DNA of 52,541 bases from assembly GCF_003116015.1 (NCBI RefSeq), contig NZ_LGQZ01000038.1, forward strand, positions 1-52,541. Direction: 5' to 3'. Numbering within the stretch: position 1 is the first letter of the stretch; every line of letters starts with the position of its first letter. This DNA is from Azospirillum sp. TSO22-1 (GTDB lineage Bacteria; Pseudomonadota; Alphaproteobacteria; Azospirillales; Azospirillaceae). Position numbers and translations under genes: made by a program. The notes under the pieces are model-generated. The model worked only from the letters and a program-made list of their open reading frames with translations, was not told the origin of the DNA and did not search any database. Positions 36,093 to 44,493 of the stretch are shown one piece after another.

Positions 36093-36542
36093 ATGACCGA
36101 AGTCCGCTTCTACCATCTCCAGCGCCGCAGCCTGGAACAGGTGCTGCCGAAGCTGCTGGAGAAGACGCTGGAGCGCGGCTGGCGGGCCGTCGTGCTCGCC
36201 GGCTCGGCGGAGCGCGTCGACGCGCTGAACCAGCACCTGTGGACCTACGACCCGGCGTCCTTCCTGCCGCACGGCGCCAAGCGCGACGGATTCGCCGACG
36301 CGCAGCCGGTGTGGCTGACGGCGGAGGACGAGAACCCCAACGGCGCCACCGTGCTGTTCCAGATCGACGGCGCGGCCAGCGGGAACCTCGCAACCTATGA
36401 TCTCGTCTGCGACCTGTTCGACGGCAACGACGAGGAGGCCGTGATGGCCGCCCGCGACCGCTGGAAGGCCTGCAAGGCGGCCGGCCACGGCCTCACCTAC
36501 TGGCAGGAGAACGAGCGCGGCGCCTGGGAGAAAAAAGCGTAG
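36093..36542 (+). CDS. holC: DNA polymerase III chi subunit
   Basis: Clamp-loader accessory subunit that contacts SSB. 149 residues. MTEVRFYHLQRRSLEQVLPKL, LWTYDPASFLPHG, PVWLT and the ending YWQENERGAWEKKA are typical of HolC. Start 36093; the gene sits directly after pepA, as often in Proteobacteria. Confidence 0.93.
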   Translation: MTEVRFYHLQRRSLEQVLPKLLEKTLERGWRAVVLAGSAERVDALNQHLWTYDPASFLPHGAKRDGFADAQPVWLTAEDENPNGATVLFQIDGAASGNLATYDLVCDLFDGNDEEAVMAARDRWKACKAAGHGLTYWQENERGAWEKKA

Positions 36543-36632
36543 GCCCGCATCGTCCACAACCCCATTGCTTTTCCGGCAATGATTGGCAAGGCTGATCGCC
36601 GGCCGACAGCAAAGGGACAGCAGCGGTTCACC

Positions 36633-37835
36633 ATGGCGCAGGACGACATCAGGGACGCCGCGATCCTGATCGTGGACGACAACGCCTCGAACGTCGAGCT
36701 GCTGCGCGAGATGCTGGCGCACGACGGCTACACCAACGTCCGCGGCGAGACCGACCCGCGCAAGGTGCCGCCGTTGTGCGAGGCGCAGGCCTTCGACCTG
36801 CTGCTGCTCGACATCCGCATGCCGCACATGAGCGGCTTCGAGCTGATGGAGCGCCTGAAGGCGGTCTACGCCGGCGACTACGTCCCGGTCCTGGTGCTGA
36901 CCGCGCAGACCGACCAGGACACCCGCCGCAAGTCGCTGGAGCTCGGCGCCAACGACTTCCTGACCAAGCCGTTCATCGCCTGGGAGCTGCTGCACCGCGT
37001 GCACAACATGCTGCAGATCCGCACGCTGTACCGGCGGGTCGCCCAGCACAACCGCGACCTGGAGCGCCGCGTCGCCGACCGCACGGCCGAGCTGACCGAA
37101 GCGCTGGCCGCCACCCGCCAGGCCGACCGCGCCAAGCTCGACTTCCTGTCGGTGATGAGCCACGAGTTGCGCACGCCCTTGAACTCCATCATCGGCTTCG
37201 CCGAGGTGATGGCGGCGGAGTCGCTCGGGCCGCTCGGCCACCCGGACTACAAGGAGTACGTCACGCTGATCGAGGAGAGCGGCAACGTCCTGCTCTCCAT
37301 GGTCAACAAGATCCTCGACTACACGCGCGGCTCGACCGGATCGGTGGAGATCCAGGAGTCGGACGTGCGGCTTCCGGCGCTGCTGGCGACCTGCGTCAAC
37401 TTGCTGTCCGCCAAGGCGCAGCCCAAGGGCGTCGCACTGACCCTGTCGCCGGTGCCGCCGGTGACGCTGCGCGCCGACCACCGGCGGCTGCGCGAGATGC
37501 TGCTGAACCTGCTGGACAACGCCATCAAGTTCACCCCCTCCGGCGGCCACGTGACGCTCAGCGCCGGCCCGCACGCCGACGGCGTGGCGATCCGCGTCGC
37601 CGACGACGGGCCAGGCATCGCACCGGAGATGATCGACCGCATCTTCAACCCCTTCACCCAGGCGGAGCGCTCGCTGGCCCGCCAGCACGAGGGCATCGGG
37701 CTCGGCCTGCCGATCGTGCGCCGCTTCGCCGAACTGCACGGCGGCCGGGTGGAGCTCGACAGCGCGCCGGGCCTCGGCACCACGGTCACCATCGTACTGC
37801 CGGCGTCGCGGATCATCGGCACGACCACTGCTTGA
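36633..37835 (+). CDS. Receiver-histidine kinase hybrid (REC-HisKA-HATPase)
   Basis: 400 residues, soluble. Receiver domain first (about 10-125): ILIVDDN, phospho-acceptor Asp60 in LLLLDIRMP, and late Lys in TKPF. A coiled segment (HNRDLERRVADRTAEL) joins it to HisKA with His177 in SHELRTPLNSIIGF, then HATPase with NLLDNAIKFTP, DDGPGI and GIGLGLPIV. No sensor domain, so its input is probably the receiver itself, phosphorylated by another kinase. The start was set at 36633 by comparison with the domain edge; ATG 36579 adds 18 residues. No cognate regulator lies beside it. Confidence 0.93.
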   Translation: MAQDDIRDAAILIVDDNASNVELLREMLAHDGYTNVRGETDPRKVPPLCEAQAFDLLLLDIRMPHMSGFELMERLKAVYAGDYVPVLVLTAQTDQDTRRKSLELGANDFLTKPFIAWELLHRVHNMLQIRTLYRRVAQHNRDLERRVADRTAELTEALAATRQADRAKLDFLSVMSHELRTPLNSIIGFAEVMAAESLGPLGHPDYKEYVTLIEESGNVLLSMVNKILDYTRGSTGSVEIQESDVRLPALLATCVNLLSAKAQPKGVALTLSPVPPVTLRADHRRLREMLLNLLDNAIKFTPSGGHVTLSAGPHADGVAIRVADDGPGIAPEMIDRIFNPFTQAERSLARQHEGIGLGLPIVRRFAELHGGRVELDSAPGLGTTVTIVLPASRIIGTTTA

Positions 37836-37912
37836 GTCGCCGCGGCGCGGAAGATTCGATACCGGCTCAACTCGATTCTTTTCCGGACTCGACTGGGGAT
37901 TGCCGGGGCCGA

Positions 37913-37926
37913 TACACGAACGTGTA
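37913..37926. promoter_or_regulatory. Palindrome TACACG-AA-CGTGTA upstream of mucR
   Basis: Perfect six-base arms at 37913-37918 and 37921-37926, 97 bases before the GTG start of mucR. MucR homologues repress their own genes, so an autoregulatory or other operator is plausible. Nothing else is evident in 37836-38022. Confidence 0.4.
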
Positions 37927-38022
37927 ATGAATTCGCCTTTTTCACCACGCTAAACACTGGACGATCAGGCACATTCATGTATGCTGTCTGTCAGACTCCA
38001 GATAAATGCAGGGAGAGCCCAG

Positions 38023-38445
38023 GTGGCAGAGGATCTACAGCAGCTTACGGCGCAGATCGTCGCAGCGTACGCGGCGAACAACAGCGTCTCGGTGAATGAC
38101 CTTCCTTCGGTCATTCAGGGCGTCTATTCGGCGCTCAGCCGTGTCGGCAGTGAAACCGGCGACTCGGCCGTTGCCGAGCCGCAGACCCCCGCGGTTCCGA
38201 TCAAGAAGTCGGTGAAGCCCGACTACATCACCTGCCTGGAATGCGGCAAGCAGCAGAAGATGCTCAAGCGGCATCTTGCGTCCGACCACGACCTGACGCC
38301 GGACCAGTACCGCGCCAAGTGGAATCTGCCGCGTGAATACCCGATGACCGCGCCGAACTACGCGGAAGCACGCTCGCAGCTTGCGAAGGCCTCGGGCCTC
38401 GGCCTGCAGGGCGGCCGCACCAAGGGCCGCGCCAAGAAGAAGTGA
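38023..38445 (+). CDS. mucR: MucR/Ros family zinc-finger transcriptional regulator
   Basis: Global regulator typical of Alphaproteobacteria that controls exopolysaccharide, motility and cell-cycle genes in relatives. 140 residues. The start is GTG at 38023, behind GGGAGAG at about 38011-38017; the ATG at 37981 would add 14 atypical residues. The zinc finger is CLECGKQQKMLKRHLASDH, with HDLTPDQYRAKW directly after it. The C-terminal tail ends KGRAKKK. A hairpin follows the stop. Confidence 0.95.
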   Translation: MAEDLQQLTAQIVAAYAANNSVSVNDLPSVIQGVYSALSRVGSETGDSAVAEPQTPAVPIKKSVKPDYITCLECGKQQKMLKRHLASDHDLTPDQYRAKWNLPREYPMTAPNYAEARSQLAKASGLGLQGGRTKGRAKKK

Positions 38446-38450
38446 TCCGG

Positions 38451-38508
38451 CCGGACGCGGGAAGGGCGGGAACCGCGCCTCGCGCGTCGTCCCCGCCCTT
38501 CCGTCCGG
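38451..38508. terminator. Long hairpin between mucR and the lipoprotein gene
   Basis: GGAAGGGCGGG (38460-38470) pairs with CCCGCCCTTCC (38492-38502), and CCGGAC (38451-38456) with GTCCGG (38503-38508) beyond a three-base bulge; a 21-base loop. It lies between two convergent genes and is followed by TTGCTTGT, so likely bidirectional termination. Confidence 0.65.
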
Positions 38509-38524
38509 TTGCTTGTGCGTCCGA

Positions 38525-38707
38525 TCAGTTGTCGAGCGCCGTCCCCACCGCGGCGCCGCCGAGGCCGCCGATGATGGCGCCCCGTTTGCCGCCCAGCGCG
38601 TAGCCGCCAGCCGCGCCCGCGCCGCCGCCGACCAGAGTTCCGGTGTTGCACGCCGCCAGCATCATGGTGGCAGCGAGAGCAGCAGCCATCAGCTTGAAAC
38701 GTTTCAT
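38525..38707 (-). CDS. Small glycine-zipper lipoprotein
   Basis: 60 residues. Lipoprotein signal peptide with lipobox LAAC at residues 17-20, then a glycine-zipper tail (GGGAGAAGGYALGGKRG, then GGLGGAAVG). Small proteins of this type sit in the outer membrane or its inner leaflet and are common in Proteobacteria; a precise role is unknown. Monocistronic, convergent with mucR. Confidence 0.85.
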   Translation of the reverse strand: MKRFKLMAAALAATMMLAACNTGTLVGGGAGAAGGYALGGKRGAIIGGLGGAAVGTALDN

Positions 38708-39116
38708 GACGAAGTCCCTCTGTTGCGGTCCGGGTTCCTACCGATCAACAGGGGAAATGCCGATATGCTCCCGGCAAGGTTTCTTTCCCTCCCCCAGCCC
38801 CGCTGAAGGAGGGACTTGAAGGAGCCTTGCTCCCACTCTGCGGTGGCGAGCACGACCGACTCGGCATCGAAACGATATCCGGTAGCAGACACACCCACCG
38901 CTGAAGGCGCCGTAGCGCTTGGAAGCGTAGGGAATCCGCCTTATTCGTGACGCGAATGGAAACGTCGTCGGCATTCAGGCGTCGCCGACAGCCGACTCGG
39001 GTGGAGCGTCATAGACCGCTGACGCGTATCACGGGAATACTCCAAGCGGCGCGCGTTTGGTGCTTGCGCCGTCATGGGGTAAGGAATGCGTCCGAGTTCC
39101 TTGGAAAACGAAGCAC
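38708..39116. other. Intergenic region without supported gene
   Basis: No coding frame here looks real. A small inverted repeat ATTCG-N5-CGAAT is at 38943-38957. It must contain the promoters of the lipoprotein (minus strand) and hutD (plus strand), which I could not place. Confidence 0.5.
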
Positions 39117-39716
39117 ATGCCGATGACCCATACGCTCCTTGATCCCGCCGGCTACCGTCGCATGCCCTGGAAGAACGGCGGAGGAACCACGGCCGAAATC
39201 GCGGTCGCTCCGTCCGCCGGCGCGCCCGGCCGGTTCCTCTGGCGCGCCAGCGTTGCCGATGTCGGACAGTCCGGGCCGTTTTCCGCATTCGACGGTTGCG
39301 AGCGCCTGATCGCCGTCGTCGAGGGGGGTGGCATGCGGCTCACCATCGACGGCGTCGCGACGGAGGCGCGCCGCGGCGACCCGGCGGTGCGCTTCTCCGG
39401 CGACGCCGGGGTGCGGTGCGACCTGCTCGACGGGCCGATCCGCGATTTCAATCTCATGGTCGACCGTGAGCGGGCGAGGGGATCGCTCGAGGTCGTGACG
39501 GCAGGGCATGCCGTGCCGGTGCCCGCCGCGCGCGTCGTTCTGGTCTACGCCGTGGACGGCGCGGTCAGCGTGCGCCGGGCCGGAGGCACCGTGCGCGTGC
39601 CGGCGGGCTGGACCCTGCGCCTGGACGGCGAGGACGGCGCCATCGAGGCGGACGCGGGCGCGTGGGCCTTCGTCGCCCGGGTCGACGACCGCCAGAGCGG
39701 ATCGCGGACGGCCTGA
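39117..39716 (+). CDS. hutD: HutD/Ves family cupin protein
   Basis: 199 residues of the HutD/Ves type: YRRMPWKNGGGTTAEIAVAP near the N terminus, WRASVADVGQSGPFS, FDGCERLIAVVEGGG and a C-terminal RVDD segment. In Pseudomonas HutD is thought to set an upper limit on histidine-utilisation gene activity; the molecular role is not settled. Start ATG 39117 has a weak site; 39123 and 39057 are in frame. It converges with the iclR gene of the hut operon, stopping 26 bases away. Confidence 0.88.
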   Translation: MPMTHTLLDPAGYRRMPWKNGGGTTAEIAVAPSAGAPGRFLWRASVADVGQSGPFSAFDGCERLIAVVEGGGMRLTIDGVATEARRGDPAVRFSGDAGVRCDLLDGPIRDFNLMVDRERARGSLEVVTAGHAVPVPAARVVLVYAVDGAVSVRRAGGTVRVPAGWTLRLDGEDGAIEADAGAWAFVARVDDRQSGSRTA

Positions 39717-39742
39717 AAGGCCGGAAGCGTGAATCCGCTCGC

Positions 39743-40543
39743 TCAATCGATATGTTGGGCCGGCGCCGTCCAGCCGAGCTGGCGCGAGATGCTTGCCGCG
39801 GTGTCCGCCACCTTGGCGGTCAGGTGGTCGAGGGTCGCCGGCGTGTCCATCACGGCGCTCGGCCCCGACAAGTTGATGGCGGCGACGACCGCGCCGCGGT
39901 GGTCGCGGACCGGCGCGGCGATGGCGACGATGCCCGACACGAAGGACGAGCGGTTCAGCGTCCAGCCGCGCGCCCGGTCGGCCGCCACCTGCTGGATCAG
40001 CGAGGTCAGCGTGACGGCCGTCGCCTCGCTGAAGCGGTCGAGCCGCACGCCGGTGTAGAGCTGGGCGATGGCGTCGTCGGACAGGCCGCTCAGCAGGATC
40101 CGCCCCATCGCCGTGGCGTGCGCCGGCAGCCGGTAGCCGACCGCGATGTTGCTCGACAGCGTCATGTGCGAGTGGGCGCGGTAGACGTAGACGACCTCCG
40201 TCCCGTCGCGCACGCCCATGTGGGCGGAGATCTGCGTGGAGTCCCTCAACGCGTCGATGAACGGGATGGCGACTTCGGCGCAGTCGAGGCCCGACAGGTA
40301 ATGGTAGCCGAGCTGCATCGCCCGCGGGGCGAGGCGGTAGGCCTTGCCGTCGCTGCCGGTCCGATCGAGATAGCCGAGGTGCTCCAGCGTGAACGCCAGC
40401 CGGAAGGCCGAGGCGCGGCCGATCCCCAGCGCCTTCGCCATGTCGCTCAGCGTCAGCGTCCGCCGCTGCGGCGTGAACAGCTCGAGGATGGCGAGACCGC
40501 GCTGGAGCGCCGGGGCGATGTAGTTGGGCTCGGTGTCGCTCAT
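39743..40543 (-). CDS. IclR family transcriptional regulator
   Basis: 266 residues: winged helix-turn-helix at about 12-75 (RGLAILELF, LSDMAKALGIGRASAFRL, LEHLGYLDR), then the IclR effector domain with SGIVAIAAPVRDHRGAVVAAINLSGP. Its start overlaps the hutF stop by four bases (ATGA, 40540-40543), so it is the last gene of the hutG-hutF-iclR operon. It probably senses a histidine-pathway intermediate and controls this operon and the divergent ABC transporter. This is inferred from context. Most hut clusters use HutC (GntR family) instead. Confidence 0.93.
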   Translation of the reverse strand: MSDTEPNYIAPALQRGLAILELFTPQRRTLTLSDMAKALGIGRASAFRLAFTLEHLGYLDRTGSDGKAYRLAPRAMQLGYHYLSGLDCAEVAIPFIDALRDSTQISAHMGVRDGTEVVYVYRAHSHMTLSSNIAVGYRLPAHATAMGRILLSGLSDDAIAQLYTGVRLDRFSEATAVTLTSLIQQVAADRARGWTLNRSSFVSGIVAIAAPVRDHRGAVVAAINLSGPSAVMDTPATLDHLTAKVADTAASISRQLGWTAPAQHID

Positions 40544-41952
40544 GAATCCCGCAGCAGCCTCTGAACCGCCTGACGATAGGCGGCCGTGATGCCGTCCTGC
40601 CGCACGTGGCGCCCGTCGCGCACGACCAGGCGTCCCGCGGCGACGACGTCGCGCACCGCGCGCCCGCCGCCGGCGAAGACGTAGGCGTCCAGCAGAACGT
40701 CGTCGGCGCGAGAAAACAGTTTCGGGTCGTTCGCGTCAAGGACGACCAGGTCGGCGAGGCGTCCCGGCGCCAGCGCGCCGCGGGCGTCCGCCTGCCCCAG
40801 CGCCTGCGCGCCGCCGGCCAGCGCCGCCCGGTAGAGGTCGGCGCCGATCGACCGGCCGGGACCGCCGGCCAGCACGTTGCGCCGCCGGTGCACGAGGCGC
40901 TGCCCGTATTCCAGCAGACGCAGCTCCTCGGCCGCAGACACGCTGATGTGGCTGTCGGAGCCGATCCCGAACCGGCCGCCCTGCGCCAGGAAGTCCGCGG
41001 CGGGAAACACCCCGTCGCCGAGGTTGGCCTCCGTCGTCGGGCACAGGCCGGCGACGGCACCGCTGGCGGCCAGCGCCGTGACCTCGGCGGGCGTCACGTG
41101 GGTGGCGTGCACCAGGCACCAGCGCGGCCCGACCGGGGCGTTGCCCAGCAGCCAGTCCACCGGCCGCCGCCCGCTCCAGGCGAGGCCGTCATCGACCTCC
41201 GCGGTCTGCTCGGCGATGTGGATGTGCACGGGCGCCGTCGGGTCGAGCGCGTCGAGACCGTCCAGCGCGTCGCGCATCTCCTCCGGCGTCACCGCGCGCA
41301 GCGAGTGCAGCGCGAGGCCGACGCGGCGGTTCGGGGAGTCGCCGCACGCCGCGCGCGTCGCCGCGACGATGGACAGCAGCCCGTCGACGTCGTTGACGAA
41401 GCGCTTCTGCCCGTCCTTCGGCGGCTGCCCGCCGAAGCCGCCGTGCGCGTAGAGCACCGGCAGGTGGGTCAGGCCGATGCCGGCGCTGTCGGCCGCCGCC
41501 AGGATGCGGCGCGACATCTCGGCCCGCTCCGCGAAGGGACGGCCGTCGGCGTCGTGGTGCAGGTAGTGGAACTCCGCCACCGCGGTGTAGCCCTGCTCGA
41601 GCATCTCCATGTAGAGCAGCGCCGCCACGGCCTCGACCGCCTCCGGCGTCATCCGCCGGACGAAGCCGTACATCGTCTCCCGCCACGTCCAGAAGCTGTC
41701 GTCCGAGGTGCCCGACCGCTCGGCGAGGCCGGCCATGGCGCGCTGGAAGGCGTGGCTGTGCAGGTTCGCCATGCCCGGGACGACCGGCCCGGCGGCGTAC
41801 GGCAGGCCGGCGCCGTCGCTGCCACGCTCGACGGCGGCGATGCGGCCCTGGCGGTCGAAGCGCAGCGCCACGTCCGACGCCCAGCCGTCCGGCAGCAGCG
41901 CCCGCCGGCAGAACAGCCCGTCCAACGGCCCGTCCATCGTTCCCTCCGTCAT
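40540..41952 (-). CDS. hutF: Formimidoylglutamate deiminase
   Basis: Converts formiminoglutamate to N-formylglutamate and ammonia, the fourth step of the five-step histidine pathway. 470 residues. Amidohydrolase fold: ANLHSHAFQRAMAG with the metal-binding HxH, HIAEQTAEV, VHATH, and SDSHISVS with metal-binding Asp. The start ATG 41952 overlaps the hutG stop (ATGA); another ATG at 41937 is possible. Confidence 0.96.
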   Translation of the reverse strand: MTEGTMDGPLDGLFCRRALLPDGWASDVALRFDRQGRIAAVERGSDGAGLPYAAGPVVPGMANLHSHAFQRAMAGLAERSGTSDDSFWTWRETMYGFVRRMTPEAVEAVAALLYMEMLEQGYTAVAEFHYLHHDADGRPFAERAEMSRRILAAADSAGIGLTHLPVLYAHGGFGGQPPKDGQKRFVNDVDGLLSIVAATRAACGDSPNRRVGLALHSLRAVTPEEMRDALDGLDALDPTAPVHIHIAEQTAEVDDGLAWSGRRPVDWLLGNAPVGPRWCLVHATHVTPAEVTALAASGAVAGLCPTTEANLGDGVFPAADFLAQGGRFGIGSDSHISVSAAEELRLLEYGQRLVHRRRNVLAGGPGRSIGADLYRAALAGGAQALGQADARGALAPGRLADLVVLDANDPKLFSRADDVLLDAYVFAGGGRAVRDVVAAGRLVVRDGRHVRQDGITAAYRQAVQRLLRDS

Positions 41953-42749
41953 GCCCGGTCCTCCGCCCACGCCAGCAGGGTCTCGACGAAGCGGCGCAGA
42001 TGCGGCCGGATCCGCGCCGCCCGCGCCTCGTCGAAGACGTAGGGGGGATCCTCCTCCATGTAGGTCGCCTGCACCAGTTCCAGCTGAACGGCGTGCCAGC
42101 CCTCCGCCGGGCGGCCGAAGTGGCGGGTGATGTGGCCGCCCTTGAAGCGGCCGTCGCGCACGTGGGTGAAGCCGTCCGCGCCGGCCGCGGCGCACACCCC
42201 GGCCAACCGGGCGCCGAGGCCGGGGTCCAGGCTGCGCCCCTCGTTGGTGCCGAGGTTGAGGTCCGGGAGCCGGCCCTCGAACAGCCGCGGCACGGCCGAC
42301 CGGATCGAGTGCGCGTCGAACAGCACCGCCCGTCCGAACGTGGCATGGAGGCGCGCCATCTCCGCCGCGATGGCCTCGTGGTACGGGGTCCACCAGCGCG
42401 CCACCCGCTCCACCACCTCGGCGGCGTCGGGCCCGGCGCCGGGGCGGTAGGCCGGCGTGCCGTCGAACAGCGTGGACGGGCACAGGCCGGTCGTCGCGCC
42501 GGCGTAGAGCGGGGTGTCGTCGCTCGCGCGGTTGAGATCGACGACGAACCGGGAGAACCGCGCCTGGATCACGCCCACGCCCAGTCCGTCCAGGAAATCG
42601 TACAGCCGGGGCAGGTGCCAGTCGGTGTCCGGCAACGCCTGTGCCGGGCCGGACAGCCGGTCGGCGAATCCGGGCGGCAGCCCGGTGCCGACGTGCGGCA
42701 GGCTGACCAGAAGCGGGCGCCGGGCGGGGCGGAAGTCGAAGACGCTCAT
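41949..42749 (-). CDS. hutG: N-formylglutamate deformylase
   Basis: Hydrolyses N-formylglutamate to glutamate and formate, the fifth step. 266 residues. Motifs: SLPHVGTGLPP, VVDLNRA, LFDAHSIRS, DLNLGTN and GGHITRHFG. First gene of the minus-strand operon; with hutF it forms the formylglutamate branch, while hutH, hutU and hutI are not in this window. It is divergent from the amino-acid ABC transporter. Confidence 0.96.
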   Translation of the reverse strand: MSVFDFRPARRPLLVSLPHVGTGLPPGFADRLSGPAQALPDTDWHLPRLYDFLDGLGVGVIQARFSRFVVDLNRASDDTPLYAGATTGLCPSTLFDGTPAYRPGAGPDAAEVVERVARWWTPYHEAIAAEMARLHATFGRAVLFDAHSIRSAVPRLFEGRLPDLNLGTNEGRSLDPGLGARLAGVCAAAGADGFTHVRDGRFKGGHITRHFGRPAEGWHAVQLELVQATYMEEDPPYVFDEARAARIRPHLRRFVETLLAWAEDRA

Positions 42750-42770
42750 GCGTTCATCCTGGTGCGTTGC

Positions 42771-42788
42771 TGTTTTGCTGACAAAACC
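42771..42788. promoter_or_regulatory. Operator-like palindrome, hut/ABC intergenic region, site 1
   Basis: GTTTTG (42772-42777) CTGA CAAAAC (42782-42787): a perfect inverted repeat, 22 bases upstream of the hutG start. It resembles the site at 42895-42912. IclR-family proteins bind palindromes of this kind, so the co-encoded regulator is the natural candidate. Confidence 0.55.
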
Positions 42789-42876
42789 ATGACGGGCGGA
42801 ACCGCGGCCGGGGTTGCGAGAGTCATTGCCAAGCCTCCGGCCTCATGCTCACATACTGATGTACGCCGATATGCAG

Positions 42877-42912
42877 TTGCGTCCACACAACATCTGTTTT
42901 ATAGGCTAAACA
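42877..42912 (+). promoter_or_regulatory. ABC transporter promoter with overlapping operator-like palindrome, site 2
   Basis: TTGCGT (42877-42882), 17 bases, then TATAGG (42900-42905): a fair sigma-70 promoter. Over the -10 lies TGTTTT (42895-42900) ATAGGC TAAACA (42907-42912), five of six arm bases complementary. Its arms resemble site 1, so a repressor could block both divergent units. Confidence 0.5.
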
Positions 42913-43018
42913 CAAAGCTGCCAAGACAGCTGTACGACAGGGACCGGCGTCGCCACCGCCGAACCACGACCAGCCGGCCCTCCACCGGACGGCTGCAACG
43001 ATCAGGGAGACCATTGCG

Positions 43019-43810
43019 ATGAGGTCTGTTGAAACGCTTCTGGCCGCCGCCACCGTCGCCGCCACGGCGCTCCTCGCCGCCGTCACGGCCACGCCGGCGC
43101 GGGCCGACGACGCGGTGCTGGCGTCCATCGCCAAGACCGGCACCTACCGCGTCGGCGTCGACGCGACCTTCGCGCCCTTCGAGTTCAGCCAGGACGGCAA
43201 GAAGACCGGCTTCGACATCGAGCTGGTCGAGGCCATCGCCAAGGAGCTGGGCGCCACCAAGGGCGTCGAGTGGGTGGACATCGACTTCAAGGGGCTGATC
43301 CCCGGCCTGCTGGCCAACCGCTTCGACATGATCGCCTCGGCGATGTACATCACCGACGAGCGCCGGCAGGTGGTCGGCTTCTCCGACACCTACTATCCGG
43401 GCGGCCTCGTCATCATGGTCAAGGCCGGCAACACGGCGATCACCGGGCCGGAGGCCATCGCCGGCAAGACCGCCGCGGTGCAGATCGGCACCAAGTCGGT
43501 CAAGTTCCTCAAGGACAACTTCCCGACGGTGAAGGTGGTGGAGGTCGAGACCAACGCCGAGATGTTCGGCCAGGTCGAAACCGGCCGCACCGACTTCGTG
43601 GTGACCGGCAAGCCCGCCGCCAAGCTGTACGCCCAGACGCACCCGAGCGTGAAGGTGCTGGACAAGCAGCTGACCACCGAGGACTACGGCTTCGCCATGC
43701 GCAAGGACAACCCGGAGCTGGTCGCCAAGGTGAACGCCGCCATCGCCAAGCTGAAGGCCGACGGCACCTACCAGAAGCTCGTGGACAAGTGGTTCGAAGC
43801 CAAGAAGTGA
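43019..43810 (+). CDS. Polar amino-acid ABC transporter, substrate-binding protein
   Basis: 263 residues. Sec signal peptide ending ARA (about 1-28). Family 3 solute-binding fold: TYRVGVDATFAPFEF, GFDIELVEAIAKELG, GLIPGLLANRFDMIASAM and FSDTYYPGG. The context suggests histidine or a related degradation intermediate; the family also binds Glu, Gln, Arg and Cys. ATG 43019; first gene of a three-gene unit. Confidence 0.94.
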   Translation: MRSVETLLAAATVAATALLAAVTATPARADDAVLASIAKTGTYRVGVDATFAPFEFSQDGKKTGFDIELVEAIAKELGATKGVEWVDIDFKGLIPGLLANRFDMIASAMYITDERRQVVGFSDTYYPGGLVIMVKAGNTAITGPEAIAGKTAAVQIGTKSVKFLKDNFPTVKVVEVETNAEMFGQVETGRTDFVVTGKPAAKLYAQTHPSVKVLDKQLTTEDYGFAMRKDNPELVAKVNAAIAKLKADGTYQKLVDKWFEAKK

Positions 43811-43826
43811 ACGGAGGACCCTGTCC

Positions 43827-44489
43827 ATGACCCTGAACTTCGATCCGGTCTGGGCGGGGCTGCCGGAACTGCTCAAGGGGGCGGCGGTCACCATCGAGGT
43901 GACCGCCGCCGCGCTGCTGCTCAGCGCCGTGCTCGGCCTCGCGGTCGGCATCGCCCGCCTGAACCCGCGGCGGCGCGTGATCTACGGACTGGCGTCCGGC
44001 TACGTCGCCTTCATCCGCGGCACGCCGCTCCTGGTCCAGCTGTTCCTGCTGTTCTTCGGCCTGCCGCAGTTCGGCATCCTGCTGCCGGCGCTGCTGTGCG
44101 GCGTGCTCGGCCTCGGCATCTACAGCGGGTCCTACGTGTCGGAGGTGGTGCGCGGCGCCATCCAGTCGATCGAGGGCGGGCAGATGGAGGCGGCGCGCTC
44201 GCTGGGCATGTCGTACCGGCAGGCGATGCGCGAGGTGATCCTGCCGCAGGCGTTCCGGCGCATGCTGCCGCCGCTCGGCAACGAGACCATCGCGCTCATC
44301 AAGAACTCGGCGCTGGTGTCGCTGCTGACCATCGACGACGTGATGCGGGAGGGGCAGCGCATCATCTCCACCAGCTTCCGCGCGCTGGAGGTCTATCTCG
44401 TGGTGGCGCTCATCTACTTCGTGCTGACCAACGCGGCGTCGCACCTGCTTCGCATCGCCGAGCGGCGCCTGAGCGTCGGAAGGGGCTGA
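43827..44489 (+). CDS. Polar amino-acid ABC transporter, permease
   Basis: 220 residues of the HisM/GltK type with about five membrane helices. ABC-docking region: [42 protein letters not shown] is the usual second-helix region. It starts 16 bases after the binding protein. As there is one permease gene, the transporter is probably a homodimer. Confidence 0.95.
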   Translation: MTLNFDPVWAGLPELLKGAAVTIEVTAAALLLSAVLGLAVGIARLNPRRRVIYGLASGYVAFIRGTPLLVQLFLLFFGLPQFGILLPALLCGVLGLGIYSGSYVSEVVRGAIQSIEGGQMEAARSLGMSYRQAMREVILPQAFRRMLPPLGNETIALIKNSALVSLLTIDDVMREGQRIISTSFRALEVYLVVALIYFVLTNAASHLLRIAERRLSVGRG

Positions 44490-44493
44490 ACCG

